DNA from: Straminergon stramineum | Taxonomy: Eukaryota > Streptophyta > Bryopsida > Hypnales > Calliergonaceae | Reading direction: 5' to 3' | DNA length: 64,000 bases | Assembly (NCBI GenBank): GCA_963920665.1 | Contig: OY987268.1 | Location: 2,668,501 to 2,732,500 of the forward strand | Shown here: piece by piece, positions 50,143-63,041 of the stretch | Layout of the letters: each line of letters starts with the position of its first letter | Numbering within the stretch: the first letter of the stretch is position 1 | Made by a program: the position numbers and the translations under genes | The notes under the pieces: generated by a model | The model's database searches: none | What the model was told of the DNA's origin: nothing | The model's input: the letters and a program-made list of their open reading frames with translations, nothing else

Positions 50143-52861
50143 TTAGATATCTATATGTTTTTCTATGGATTGTTCATCCATTTTGTTTGCTTCATTAATC
50201 TGATTCAAAAAACCATATTTTTGTTTATTTGTTTCATCAACATTTTGCATTGTACTATTTGGTATTTCGTGCAATGAATGTTCCATGTTACTCTTAGTTT
50301 TGGAAATATTTTTGCTAGATTCAACTTTATTTTCAATCTCAATGCTACTACCTAATGGTTCTAAATTTATGTACTCATACACCATTTCATTTAGTATGTC
50401 CAACTCATTATTAGTTTCTTTGAGTTCGGGACTAATTGCAGTATGGTGATTGATATTTTCTAAAATGGTTGTAACTCCTTCAATATATTCTAAAGGTTTG
50501 ATTTGATTGATGTGGTCTAATTGTGTATCATGTCCATCAACATTTTTGTCATTAGGAAGCAAATTTACAATTTTTCTTGTTTCTTCATTACCTTTGGTAA
50601 TTACAACATTTTCACTACTTAGTCCTACATTAGTTTCATTTTCATGATCTATTTTTTCATTTTCTATACTATTGTAACCTTGAGGTATAAAATTAATTGA
50701 TGGATTTGACAAGTCATATGACTCTCCTAAAATGTTCAAATTTAAGGAATGATTAATTTGGTCCTTGTCACACAAACTGTGATCATCTATGGAACTTTTT
50801 TCTTTGGAATCATTGATGTGTTCAACTTCAATTTCATAGCCTTGAATTATAGGAAAAGTATCATCCAAGTGTGCATTAGTATTTTCCAATTTGAATGTAT
50901 TATCAACTATTTTTATGCTATCATTAAAATAATTAAAGTCTTTAATGTTTGTTTCATTTAAATCTTTATCTGCATAGAGGTTAGTATCCAATTGCATCTT
51001 TTCTTCGAAGCGAGTTCCAAAACTATTGTCATTATCTAAATTACTATGTGTTTTTCTTTCATCTATGATTACTTGACTATTTATTGAATTAATTTCAATT
51101 TCTTCATTCAATTTTTCATTTCCATAATCACTACTTCTAATTGCATCAATAGGTTTATCCCAAGCATTTGAATCAATGTATCTATAATCAACAAAACTAT
51201 TATCTTGTATATTTCTATTTCTATTTACTATTCTATTAGTATTATGTAAAACTTTAATTTTGTATGATTTGTTGTCAAGTTTGGTTGCTTCTTCTAACAA
51301 TTTATTTTCATTCTCAGGATCTTTTTCTAAATTTTCTACTACTTTTAAAATTTCAACAAACTTTGAATCAACAAAATCTTTTGAGCGTTCAACTCTAGTA
51401 TCAAGGGTGTTAAGATCTTCATTATTACTATGCAATAAATCACCAATAGTTGAATCATAATCTTTTGTATTCATCTTATTTTCTACTTTAAGAGAATCTA
51501 TTTGCTTTTGTTCTTTGAAATAGAGGTTAATATTTAGCAATCCTACAAAGAACAATATAGAATAATTATTTATAAATTTAAGTAAATTATTTAAATAGGC
51601 TTCTAATCCCTAAATAGTATTTATTATTGAAAGGCTCCCATTAGACATTTACAATGCTTTCAAGAAGTTTTTATATTAAAATTTGAAGTCGATTGACTTT
51701 TAAAGAGACTTCTTCATTAAACGACTTTGTGATTTTGTGAACTATTCAATGCAAATTTTGGTTTTGAGTTGACCAAGTATCAAACAAAAGATGAGTGCTC
51801 TCACAATATTTTTAATTTTTCAAAGATAATAAATATTTGATCATTCAATAATTTAATTTCTTTCAAATTATATATGTATATAAAACGTAATCATATTCAT
51901 TATGAAATATGATCAAAAAATCAAAATTAAAACTAGCCAAACTCAATTCCAATAACAAATAATGTAAATGATTTTTGTATACATCAAATGTTTTCTAATC
52001 AATTGATTTGATTGATGTATAGGTTAATTTCTCTCTATTTAATATTTAATGACATTCCAACAAAATTATGCCAAAATTATATATAATTAGATAAAATTGA
52101 TTTTCAAAATGATAATAGGTGCAAAACAACCAATGATGTTGAAGAATAATATAATGCAATGAGATGAATTTGAAAATATCTTTAAAAGTTATACTATAAA
52201 AACAAAATTCAAATGAGGTGAATTGAAGGGATTTTTTTGCATTAAATAATGAACCCAAGAGAATTATTTGTCATAAAGATAAATTTAATGATAATCATTT
52301 ATCATTAGGATGATAATATGTACCTTGTTCACCATTATTTGATTGCTTCAATTTATGTTTAGCATCTTCAATATCTTCACGACAGGTTAGAAAATTTGAT
52401 TGTGTGGAAATACTCAAAGCTTTATCAATTTTTCCATCTTTATACAACCAATCTTTTAAGTGATTGTATGTTTCTTTAAATCCTTCATTTGCTAAATGGA
52501 AATTTGTTTTTAACAATGAAATTAGTGTGGCAATACTACTACCATCAAATGAAGTAAGTTCTTTATTTACATAGTAATCTTTCCAGAAAATATTGGTAGA
52601 AGTATTTACTGGTTTTATTGTCAAATACAAGCATAAAATAATCAAAGTGGCTACAATAATTGGGACTGTTTTTTTGGTAGGAAGCCATGTTATCAATATT
52701 TTTACAAACTCATTTGATTTCTTTATTTGAGGCTTGATAGTAGACCGATTGCACGAATTTTCAACTTCTGCATCATCTTCAAATATTTTTTCATGGTCTT
52801 CTACATTTTTATTTTCAATTTTCTTAATGACCTCATCAATGATTTTTGCTTCAATTGCCAT
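50143..52861 (-). CDS. Unrecognised two-exon gene, 645-aa single-pass membrane protein
   Basis: Exon 1 is 52861-52324 and exon 2 is 51542-50143. The donor CAAG|GTACAT and acceptor TTTGTAG|GA join in frame (phase 1) to give 645 aa. Residues 1-50 are acidic and lysine-rich. Residues 65-82 form one membrane segment (VPIIVATLIILCLYLTI). Residues 90-180 look folded, with FWKDYYVNKELTSFDGSS and FKETYNHLKDWLYKDGKIDK. The remaining 465 or so residues are low-complexity, rich in N, D, E, I, K and S and nearly free of cysteine. I recognise no family. A 1400-nt open frame in DNA this AT-rich, ending just past a well-formed acceptor, argues for selection on the protein. The low complexity may partly reflect AT pressure. 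The orientation of the single helix is not known. Confidence 0.6.
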
Positions 52862-53823
52862 AATAATATCAAATCATTCTAAAATTCATATCATGTACTA
52901 GTTCTATCAACAATTCTTTTAATAAAACTTCTTTGCAAAATTAGAATCTTATAATTCACAATTATTATATCATATATGCTTTTCAAATTGTTATTATAAA
53001 TTATATTTTTATCCTTTCTATTAATAGAAAAAAGATTGTATTGATTAAAAATGTGTAGAAAATAATTATAATCGGCTATTGAAGCATCTAAAATCCTTTA
53101 ACTAATGAAATCTAGTTTGGCATAGTATATTCTCTTATCTTTTAAATAAAATTTTGTGAAAATATTTACAAACTGAAAAATCAATAAAAAGAAAAAATCT
53201 AAAAAATACTAAAAATAAACCAATTTAGTGTAGGATTTTTTAGTTTATTAAATTGTAAGATATTATATTTTATTTGGATTTGATGTATTTTTATCAACAA
53301 AAAATACATAGTTTTTAGGGAAGGTGTCTCTTTGTAAAGGTTGCATCTTTTGGATTATTAAACATTGAATTAAAAATATGTCATATTTCGGATTTTATTA
53401 ATTAAATGATACTTATTGAAATTCTATATTAATTTTAAAATATATGATAAAGCAATTACATAATTCTTTAATATTTTAATTTTTGAAGATATATATTTTT
53501 AGAATTTTTTAGAATTTAGATTTTAAAATATTTATTATTTTACAAATATTATTTTATAACAATTGCTAAATGACAACTTTATTTGTTTGCTCAACAAAAT
53601 CTTAGTCTCAAATGATTTGTCAAACTCAAATATTTCAATGAGTGCTCTATCCATTAAAAAATGGTAGCAATGCCACCCTTGCTTGCTACCCTCTATAGGA
53701 AAAAACAAGGCCCCTAAGTTTTTACAAAAGAATTTGATCCCTATCATTGATTTTAGAAACAAAAAACTTTGATATGGATACTTACAATTAGTCACCTAAT
53801 AGTGATATGGAAAATTATATATG

Positions 53824-53857
<34 letters not shown>

Positions 53858-55194
53858 ATAGTCATGTGTATTGACATGGATATGGAATATTAATATTGAG
53901 AACATACAAATACAAATATATGTATTATGTTGATATCCCGCATTGATTGGAGTGACAACAATTTCCCAAAAATATAAATATAGGGAGGTGTGAGTAATCA
54001 ATTATTTCACAAGCAATATCATTTTATTCATTTCACAAGTGAGTGAGAAGTGTCAGTTTCTCATTGTCTCCTCAAAAGTAGCAAGCATTGTCAAGCACAC
54101 ATTGGTTCATTGTGCTTATTGTGGTTTGACTTGGAAAAGAGATCTAGACAATGAGAAGTTGTCTTTGGACCCCTTCCTCCTAAATATTCTATGGATAGGG
54201 TTACAAATAATTAATTGGCATGCTTAAGTGGAATTCTCTCATTTCCTAATATATATCAAATTGATTACAAAGCTTTGAAAATCATCTTATATTCCTCCAA
54301 TTTTTATGACAATTAGCATGCATGTTTTTCAACTATTTATAATTTATTATATTTTGTCAACAAAATTAAAAATTTTCTTTTGAGAATTTTTTATATTTAG
54401 TATGGCCCTATGAAATCATTCAATCCATGGAAAAAAATTGTGATATTTTTGAAAAACATATCTCTGATTCTAAATGCTTCCAAATGTGTACAAATAAATT
54501 CTTTGAAAATTAAAGGATTGATAATTTCAAAAGTGTTAAATAAAATGCACAAATCAAATTTTTGAAAAAGCAATTATCCATTGATTATGAAGAAAACAAT
54601 TATCCATTGGTTATGGAAATTACATTTTAGAGGTTATTTTAAAGAGAGTAATTCTTAGGTCTTTAGGAGTCAAATGTTTACAACAAGTATAAATAGTATT
54701 TTGTATGTAACTTTCAAATTAAATTGAACCTACTCTAGCTTATGTTATTGAGCACGTATTTTTCCATCATATTACCCTTCTCTTAAATTAACGTGCATTG
54801 ATTTATGCTACTACACAATGATGAACATGAATAGTTATGTAGTAAACTTGTTACAATACATTCTATTCTTCCTTCAAAATTAATTCTTAAACATTGAAAA
54901 TTAAAAAAAAATTTGCATTTGCAAATCCTAAATATAGAAGACATCAAAATTATTCTAATTGTGGGATAGGACTCGTAACTACATAAATTATTTCTAAGGA
55001 AAAAAATTGTATGAATTTTGTAATTTGTTTTCTAGTTTCAAATATATTCTCAAAAGATAATTATATATTCATATTTGGAAGTAAGCTAGAAAGAAATTAT
55101 TTTTTATCTCTTAAAAATGTTAGATAATTTTCTCCTACAATCATTGTATTTTAGTTTACAATGATTGATATGTTTTTTATTTCAAAAACTCATT
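52862..55194. other. AT-rich intergenic; upstream region of the orphan gene
   Basis: Very low GC with many A/T runs. No frame shows a domain and no clear promoter motif was seen above 52861. Confidence 0.4.
53826..53855. repeat. (TA)n microsatellite
   Basis: About 15 TA units, next to other TA-rich words. Confidence 0.85.
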
Positions 55195-56495
55195 TTAATC
55201 CCTAAAGGACCAAATGGCGTTTTTTGGCAACATAGTGATTTGGGGAAGCTCACTACGGATGGATTTTTTAATTTTTTCTTGAAAATTTCACACAACATGT
55301 GCCTAAGGAGTAACTTTAAAGCCCAACAATTTTCATAACATTTGAATACATGGTTGAAACGTTATTGTATGATATGTAGTTTTCATTGCTTGGTGGGCAG
55401 CTTGGGCAATAAAAAAAACTTCTTTAAAAATCACTTTTCTTTAAAATAAAAATTTGAAATTAGTTTTCTAGATTTATATATAGTAAACTTGCCAATCACC
55501 GCACGGATGAAATTCAAATCCTTCTCCATATAAATATAGAGACTTGCATGTTTTGAAATTTGGCATGATCATTAAATATCATGTTAAGATTCGCCTTCAA
55601 AAAATAGAATGCAAAAAGATTTCTTTCTACAAATTTTATTGCAATCTAAAGGTGATGAAGCTAAAATCTAGTTAAAAATTCCTTGCAACCCTTCATCGCA
55701 TGGTGTGCAATCATTGGGTGGTGATACAAAAGTTTGTTCCCATAGCAAGTGAATTGGTAGTTGCATTGTGTGGTTAGTGTATGGTAAATGGCAACATTGT
55801 TGTGTGGTTTTTGGATCTATGCGGTAAATGACAAGTTTACTCTATACATGGAAAGCTTTGAATCATTCCATTTTGATTTATGAGATGAAAGTTATGAAGA
55901 GTTTTAGTTGTGGGTAGTTATGGAATCTCCACTCTAAAATAAACTTTGAAGACCTTTATTTAACTCAATTTTAAATATTTTTGAAAAAAACTAAAAAATT
56001 TAGGTGTAGATTGTTTATTACAACATTACAACCATTGGAATTGGCAATTTTCAATTCTAAAAATAAATTGTTAACAATTTAGCATTTTGAATCATTATGT
56101 GCTTCTTTCTAGTTATTAATTTTTCCTATATGTTGTACAATTACAAATAATCTAAAAAATTTCAAACATGTAGACAAATTGACTTGAAGAATGAATCCAA
56201 AGAGTTAAAACCATTTTGGACATTTTTTCATAATGATCTGACCTTGTGAAGTGAAGCCACCCGAGTTTTTGCAGGGCCCAAAAGTTTTTTTGTCAATTTA
56301 AACGCTATTATCTTGCAATCTACATGGTGAAAATTTCTGAATTTTTTTCTACATCTTCTCAACCCAGAGTACTACAAGATCCTACAGTTACATGTGTCCC
56401 AAAATGTATTTTTTTCTAAAATTTCGTACTTGTACTAGAAATGGCAGTTTTGGAGCATTTTTGGTGAAAACATAGTCAAATACATTTAGGGGTTA
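55195..56495. mobile_element. TTAACCCCTAAAG-type element, copy 3, carrying a nested insertion
   Basis: It starts TTAATCCCTAAAGGACC and ends ACATTTAGGGGTTA. Outside the nested insertion (55481-55842) its interior follows the copies at 15698, 25409 and 63042: 'aaaataaaaatttgaaatt', 'catggaaagctttgaatcattcc', and 'ttttggagcatttttggtgaaaacatagtca'. It has no credible coding frame. Confidence 0.8.
55481..55842. mobile_element. 360-bp MITE with TATA target duplication, nested in copy 3
   Basis: The left end is TAGTAAACTTGCCAATCACCGC. The right end, as bases, is GCGGTAAATGACAAGTTTACTC, so the termini form an inverted repeat of about 20 bases with a few mismatches. TATA flanks both sides. The host element without this insertion is seen at 15698 and 25409, where 'ttttctag' is followed within about 20 bases by 'ggaaagctttgaatc'. 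It is too short and too broken to code. Confidence 0.8.
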
Positions 56496-57153
56496 TCTTG
56501 AAAAAGAAAAATTTAAATAATATTTTCATATTTTAAATGCAATATTTTAAAATATTGAAAATACATGCAAAAACTACATAGAATTTTTAATTTTTCTTGA
56601 TTTTTAGATTCTTTAGATAAACTTGTTGAAAGTACATTTCAACAATAATCCAAATATTTATCTTTTATAATCTAAAAGTAACTCATAAAATCTAATCACA
56701 AATATTTTTGAATGATAGGAATTTTGAATACATATGGATAGAACGGATGGGGTAATTGTACAATAGATACATGGAGAATTTTGTAATTCTAATCTCCCAA
56801 ATACCAAACTGTGGATGAACATTTACATTACAATAATTAGTCATTGCAATTTCTATAGTATTATGTTATTGGCCTTCTACATTGACTTGAATTTGAATCT
56901 ATTGACACAATTAGATCATACCCTGGAAGACCAAAATGATTAATGTTTTTTCAAATATAAAAGTCACCTACTATATATACCATTCATTAATTGCAAAAAT
57001 TTTATTCTAACCTTTACCTCTTCTACCTCTTGTTACACCTTTATAAGATTATCATAATCAATTGACCTTTTAAACCTTTTAAATATAACCTACAAATCAC
57101 TCAAGAAAAAATTAGTATACCAAATTGTTGTACATTATGATGAGAAATAAACT
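56496..57153. other. AT-rich intergenic; nothing recognised
   Basis: No repeat relation or coding feature was seen between the 55.2-kb element and the short unit at 57154. Confidence 0.4.
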
Positions 57154-57234
57154 TTAACCCCTAAAGGACCTGGGGTGCAAAAAACAATGTTGTAGAAGCC
57201 ATGTTGTGTTCTTAATTATGGTCCTTTGGAGTCA
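57154..57234. repeat. Short TTAACCCC unit, copy 1 (about 80 bp)
   Basis: TTAACCCCTAAAGGACCTGG starts the unit and 'tggtcctttggagtcaa' ends it. A similar unit in the same orientation is at 58196-58273, sharing 'gtgcaaaaaa', 'aagaagcca'-like words and the terminal GTCCTTT. It is probably a minimal foldback element of the TTAACCCC group. Confidence 0.55.
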
Positions 57235-57539
57235 ATATTTTATTTTATTTTTTCATCAAATGAGAAAAATATAAGTTTAGTTACAATTGTGAAGTTAATT
57301 GTTTTTAATACAGCTATTGATTATTTTGCACAATTCATAAAGAATAAAGTTAATTAAATGATTTTGGATTAACAATGCTTCAAATTAATGAAATAAAATA
57401 TAATATTTAGAAAATATATTATGATACAATTCATTCAAAACTCATCATTTTAATGATTGACATTATGTGAAATGAATATTTAACCTTAGCACTGCAACTC
57501 AAAAGCTTTGTTTCAACAATTGTTTCCGCCATGGCAAAA

Positions 57540-57720
57540 TTGTATTCTCAATCAACCATTTTTTGACTAAAATATAAAGCCGGTATCCGCACGCTCTTGT
57601 GGATGTAAACTCGAAGGACGTTTACTCCGGTAATGAGCTTGAGTTGCTTTGTCAACTTGAATGCTCTTATGTCTTGAGTTGGGAAGAAACAAACCTACAA
57701 TGGGCCAACTAGACGAGCTA
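57540..57720 (-). other. Protein-like patch of unknown origin
   Basis: GC rises here and one minus-strand frame reads ...DIRAFKLTKQLKLITGVNVL..., then RVYIHKSVRIPALYFSQKMVD and a stop near 57560. It has mixed residues unlike the flanking AT-driven frames. I do not recognise it. It could be a terminal exon of the DRE2-like gene or a stray exon. No acceptor was settled. Confidence 0.2.
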
Positions 57721-58195
57721 GCAATAAATCTTCAGACATAAGGAGTGAGTTTGATGATTAATTGTTGCAATTTTGCAAGACAATAAGTGGTGAATATTTT
57801 TATTTCCTTGTACAGAAATTGTCCTTCAATGAGACACCAATGATATATTTTGATAGCTATCACTCGGCATAACTTATATGGGTATTTTTTAAGCCAAAGT
57901 TGTGCTTGGCTGCCACATGCAATTGGTTCTATATTATAAGTCATTGGATTTTTTCACTAAGTAGTTTAATAAGTATTCTTGCAAAGACCTTTGACTCAAA
58001 TACATTATTTTCAATTAACCAACAATAGATTTGATTTGCTTAAATGATTATTTTAAAAAACACAACAAATCAAAAAAGTTAAAAGAACTAATTAATTTTA
58101 TGAAAATGAATGAACTCTAACCATCTCCCTTTAGACAAAAGGTATACAATAAAGAAAATTTAGCTGAATACTAGCCTAAATTCTATATTATTTCC

Positions 58196-58273
58196 TTAAC
58201 CCAATAAGACCCAAGGTGCAAAAAAACATGTTCAAGAAGCCACTTTATGACCTTGTTGTCCTTTAGGAATTAA
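58196..58273. repeat. Short TTAACCCC unit, copy 2
   Basis: It starts TTAACCCAATAAGACCCAAG and ends TTGTCCTTTAGGAATTAA, with the same internal words as the unit at 57154. It lies 0.2 kb downstream of the last supported exon of the DRE2-like gene. Confidence 0.5.
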
Positions 58274-58477
58274 TTTTAGAATACAAAATGACTTGCAAAA
58301 ATGTGACTTCTTATGAGTGGCTTATATCATTTTCTACAAAGTTATTTGGAAGTTGCAAATTTTCTAAACTTCAACTAGAGGATTGAAATTTTTTAACTTC
58401 AAATCTAGTACTTGCAAGACTTCAATGTTAGACCAATTATTTGACTTGATGAAGAAGTAATGAGATTTAGAAAATAC

Positions 58478-61169
58478 CTTTTCTAAATGCTCAAAATTAT
58501 TTGATTTTGCACATGTAGCACAACTATAAGAGTTTGTGTAGGTGTGCCCCTGCATAAATCATCTATTTTTTCAAAAACAAAAAAGCATAATGGAGAACAA
58601 TTAAATTGGAATTACAATTTAACAATGCAATTCAATTTTTTTTTCAAGGAAATTAAGGTAGATCTATCCAAATTACAAAACAAAGTTCACAAAGATTGAA
58701 ATTTACCCTTCTACTTTCCCAAGGTGGATATTCTGTTTGTTGTTGTCTTTCTTCTAACTCATAAGGTTGACTTGAGCAATATCTACAGGGCATTTTACCA
58801 CGACAAGTATGTATAGGTGTTTGTGGCTCTGCAATTTGAAAATTGCATCTACAATTTAGTTTCTAAAGTAGGACTCCATTTTGGATTTTAAGAATATAAC
58901 AAAATATTTAGAATAGAATCTAACCATGGTAAGAAGATGGAGTATCTCCTTCAGTGAGGACTTCTTCGTCATCACCAACAGGTTCAAATTGGTCTTCATT
59001 TGCAGAAACACTTGAAAGATCTAATTTGAAAGTTTGTTTATTAGGCTTTGGTTGGGGCTCTTCATAAAGACTCTTTTGATTGTATTGGTTGGAAGTAATA
59101 GTCCTTGATAAACCTCGATTTGTAGGCAATGGAGTGTCACCTCCAGCTAAAATATCTTTAGATGCATAATCTGTTTGTACCATCACCTCTGCTAGATGAT
59201 CATATGTATAATGATAAGGGTCATATTTATCATTTCGGTCACGTATAATTTGTGTTGATACATTTACATCTCTATAAATTTTTGTATTTGTTTGGGCTGT
59301 TGCTTCTATGTGATGGTCATGATTTTCAATCTTACTTGCTCGATGTTCATTGTGCCTGGAAACTATTAGCAAAGCATATGTCACTTTATAATCTATCATT
59401 TCTAAAGCACCAAACTAGTAGTATTTTGATGTGAAGAAAATTACATTAAAAACAATTCCCATTTGATGTTAAAAAATATTTCAAAATTTTCATGATGTAC
59501 TATTTTTCTATTTCAAATTAATAAGCAAAATAAAGATAAATTAAAAACTACTAGAAATTGTAAGTTGGAGAGTCATTAAAATCATTGAAATGTCAAATAT
59601 TTCTATATGCTTTTAAAAAATAGAATATATAGTTCTTAAATTATTAAAAATATAAAATAATATATCATATTTATATTAGTTTTGATTGTCCTATTTATAT
59701 GCATTGAATATAAATTAAATCATTTTTTCAAAAATATTTGCAATTAGCTAGCATATGGGGTTTGAATACTAAAGGATGTTTGAAATAGGATGTGATCGCT
59801 TCTTCAAAGAAAAACCAATACTATACCTTGTTGACTATAATCATGATGATCATAAGTAACTTTCTTCTTGATAGCAAAAGTAGATCTTGAATCCCACATG
59901 GGCTTATTGCCTTTCATCTAGAAACCAATAGATTGATAAATTTAAAGAGGCAAAAATCTATGTCATTTATAATAATTAATGTAGAAACTAAGTCAAACAC
60001 TTGAAGAGCCTAAATGAACTTCAATTTTATTCTATTTAAAAAAATAATTCTAATACATTCAACAAAAGTTGAAAACATTTCACAAAGAGAATATCTTTGA
60101 GATTTGAATAAAACTAAACTAACCGCAAAGGGCTTCAAAAGTGGACCATAGATGGAGGATATATGGGAAGGGGTGATGACTTTATATTCACAAGACAATC
60201 CCACACCATACATAGGCTCTTCCATTTCTACATTTACAAACCCAGCTAAGAGCAAGCTTCGCTCTAAATTAGCTTTATCTTGTACCGGAGTAGTACCTAA
60301 TCTCTGAAGACATCCAAAATCCCCCAACCAAAATTTAGGAAGAATTGTACATCAATCATTTAGTTTACAATATAAAACTTGTCATTTTTCTAAAATATAC
60401 ATTCATCTTCTCATATGGTGCTACATACTTTTACTCCAGGTTGCTTAAACTTGTATAATTGTGCAAAAATCTGAACGTGTTGCATGTTTTCAACTTATTA
60501 GAATTATCTTGATACATCAACTATAATAAAATTTTGGATGTCCACATAAGAAGACATCCACGTTTTACATTGAAGTAAAAAAGATTCACAATCTAGTATT
60601 AAAAAATACTTTAATATCATATTTTTGTAACTAAAAAAGATTTTGTTTTGAAAACTCTACTCTCATAATATAGTTTTCCATTGAGCTTATAAACTTGTTG
60701 AATCGCATTCAATATACTTGTTTGAATCCAAGCAATTTTAGTAAAAAGAACCTTACCCTATGTTCTTCATCAATGAGGTTTCTACTAATGAGTGGCTCTT
60801 GAATCCAGAAGTTGCCTCCATTTTTAAGGATACGACCAACCTCTAAAAGCCATGTCCAATTGTGAAATCCTGGAGTCTCAGCCAAGGAAATGACCACTTC
60901 CACAGTTGATGTCTCAACATCCAACTTGCCTCCTACACATAAAAATTAACCATTATACCATAATTCACCCTCTTTACTTCACACCTAATTCCAAACAAAT
61001 GATGAGAAGTGATAGAGAATTATTTACCCGTTTGGAGGAAATCGGTAAGTACAGTCAATGCAGTGCTTCCCAAAACTCTATCGCCATAAGTCCTAGTAGC
61101 CCACATGATAATAGATGATGGCAAAGTTGGAAGATCTGTCACCAACAAAACTTCTGACGTGGAGGCCAT
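58478..61169 (-). CDS. Diverged DRE2/anamorsin-like gene, 7 supported exons, 3' end unresolved
   Basis: DRE2 (anamorsin, CIAPIN1) is an electron-transfer protein of cytosolic Fe-S cluster assembly. The exons are 61169-61028, 60932-60757, 60303-60124, 59917-59827, 59362-58925, 58828-58707 and 58549-58478. All are GT/AG and in frame, giving 407 codons without a stop. The N-terminal methyltransferase-like domain is clear (MASTSEVLLVTDLPTLPSSI; VEVVISLAETPGFHNWTWLL; VGRILKNGGNFWIQEP; then LERSLLLAGFVNVEMEEP). The linker motif KPMWDSRSTFAIKKK matches the family's KPSWxxGSSFxLKK. Exon 5 adds about 146 residues, ending with the acidic FKLDLSSVSANEDQFEP. The first cysteine motif reads CRGKMPCRYCSS: three cysteines where the family has four, and shorter spacing. 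The second reads CATCAKSNNFEHLEK: one CxxC is kept, but the following CxxC is replaced by H and K. The C-terminal exon was not found. Confidence 0.7.
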
Positions 61170-62219
61170 CTTTCCCCAAACTTGTAGGAAATTTAGATCG
61201 CTCTAAACTTGGTGTTCAATCCCATCAAACAAAGGAGTAAAATTTATAAATGAAGCTTTTGACTCCATGGAATCCATGATTCACAACAATGAGTTGAAAC
61301 TCATTGCCTTTATTGTGATTCTATATCCAATTGCATTTCAATCAATCATCATTTTGACATTATATTCCTCTACTTTGAAGAAATACATAATCAAATGTTA
61401 TAAACATTTCAATTCCAACTTTAACCTTAACTTCATTTTCAAAATGTAGATATCAACTACATGTTTTGAATTCCTAAATTTGCCATCAATTTGTGGAGGG
61501 TTGGTACATTGCATGCAAAAAAGTGGAAATTGGAGTAATTAGAATAGATTTTTGTTCAATGATCTGCATTGGAATAGATTCATTAGATTACTTTGGTAAA
61601 AAAAAATCTTGGGTCTATACAAGCAACAAAGAGAACATATGAAAGAAGAGAAGGGGTGTGTCTGTTTAAAGAATTGGACGTAGAAAGGTCTTTGATAGAC
61701 TTTCTATGCTACATTTACACAAAGTTTATAAAGTTTTGGGCAATCAACAGTCACATGAGTTATTATGCAATCAATATTTGTATTTAGGAGTCTAAGATAT
61801 GCAATTCTATAAATAAACTAATTTATAGGCAAGGGAATGAAGGTTTTATGATATTACACATATTGTAGTATATATGTTGATGGTCTTGTAGTATCTGAAA
61901 GGAACAACAAACATATGCATTAGTAGAAGTAAAAATACCAAGGAAAGGTATGTAAAAAATATCAAAGTAGCTAGGTATATGTTTTCTTAAATATAATTTA
62001 ATTATTGGAATGATTTGAACTTATTGAGAACTACTCTTCATTGTGCAAGAAATAATGGGGGAACAATGAATAAACTTCTAGATAAGTCTTTTTTAAATAT
62101 TCCATTGTATATAATAATTGACAATTTCAAGAAAAAATAATATTCCTTGTATACAACCCAAAACATAATTTTATTTAATTACAAGATTTCAAATTGCAAG
62201 TGGAAATGTGTCTTCCAGG
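61170..62219. other. Upstream region of the DRE2-like gene and AT-rich intergenic
   Basis: No TATA box was settled on and no gene is recognised. Short plus-strand frames at 61267-61449 and 61593-61787 show no domain. Confidence 0.4.
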
Positions 62220-62475
62220 AGGGTTGCTATTATGTGAGCATAGGAGTGTGAGCCTATGAGCCTATAATATTACACATCTATGTTATAGGTGTATGTACCA
62301 TAGAAACCGTCTATGATTATAGGGTATATATGTTACAAATACCCATATTATAGGTGTTTATGATACATACACCTTCTATAGTGTGTGGTATCTATATCAT
62401 AGGTACCTATTATGTAGGCTCACTGCTCACAAGCTCGCATTCTTGGGCTCACATACTAGCACCGTTGTGTCTTCC
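62220..62475. repeat. Arm-rich repeat 'gctattatgtg...cctatattatagg', copy 2
   Basis: It follows the 36.1-kb copy word by word: 'ggttgctattatgtg', 'ggagtgtgagcctatgagcc', 'gaaacc.tctatgattata', 'cccatattataggtgttta', and ends with 'gctcacatactagcacc'. Fragments of the same ending ('cacaagctcacatgctagcaaccct') lie at about 376-404. It is non-coding. Confidence 0.65.
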
Positions 62476-63041
62476 AGTAACTTCTCACATTTTCAAACTT
62501 TGTTCTAAATATTCAAGATTGATTTGACCTTCCAAAGGATTTCAATTTGGGTTAAAGTTACCAAATTAGAAAAGTATATAAAGTATGAATGTATTATGAT
62601 GACTTTGCTTGAAAATTGAGCCAATTATGTCAAATTATGTGAATTGGTTTATTTTATTTTCAAGTCAAGTGAATTCTACCATAATTTCTAATATATTCCG
62701 ATTATATTCCTAATTTCAATTTTTTTAAACCGTTGTGAGTTTTTTCAAAGCAATTAAAGTCTTTGAAAAAGAAATTAATTGTTTTCATCATATTAAGTGG
62801 TTGACCTGAATTTTTCCAATCCAATTTTTTTAGAGAATTATATTGATTTCACATTCTTTTTCTGAAATTGAAACAATTACAACTTGTAAGAAGAATATGA
62901 CTTCATCTTTAAAAATAGAAGAAATGATTTTTATTATTCTACTACATTGGCCAAATCAAATATAAAATCAAAATTTAACTACATGGTTATTGGTTTCAGT
63001 ATTTAGAAATCAAAGAGTGGTTTATTTCCATCTATTGTTCT
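62476..63041. other. AT-rich intergenic; nothing recognised
   Basis: No coding or repeat feature was recognised between the arm-rich repeat and the last element. Confidence 0.4.

Noticed and set aside
35001..57000. LTR retrotransposon in the AT-rich half
   Set aside because: I found no long direct terminal repeats, no primer-binding site and no reverse transcriptase or integrase motifs.
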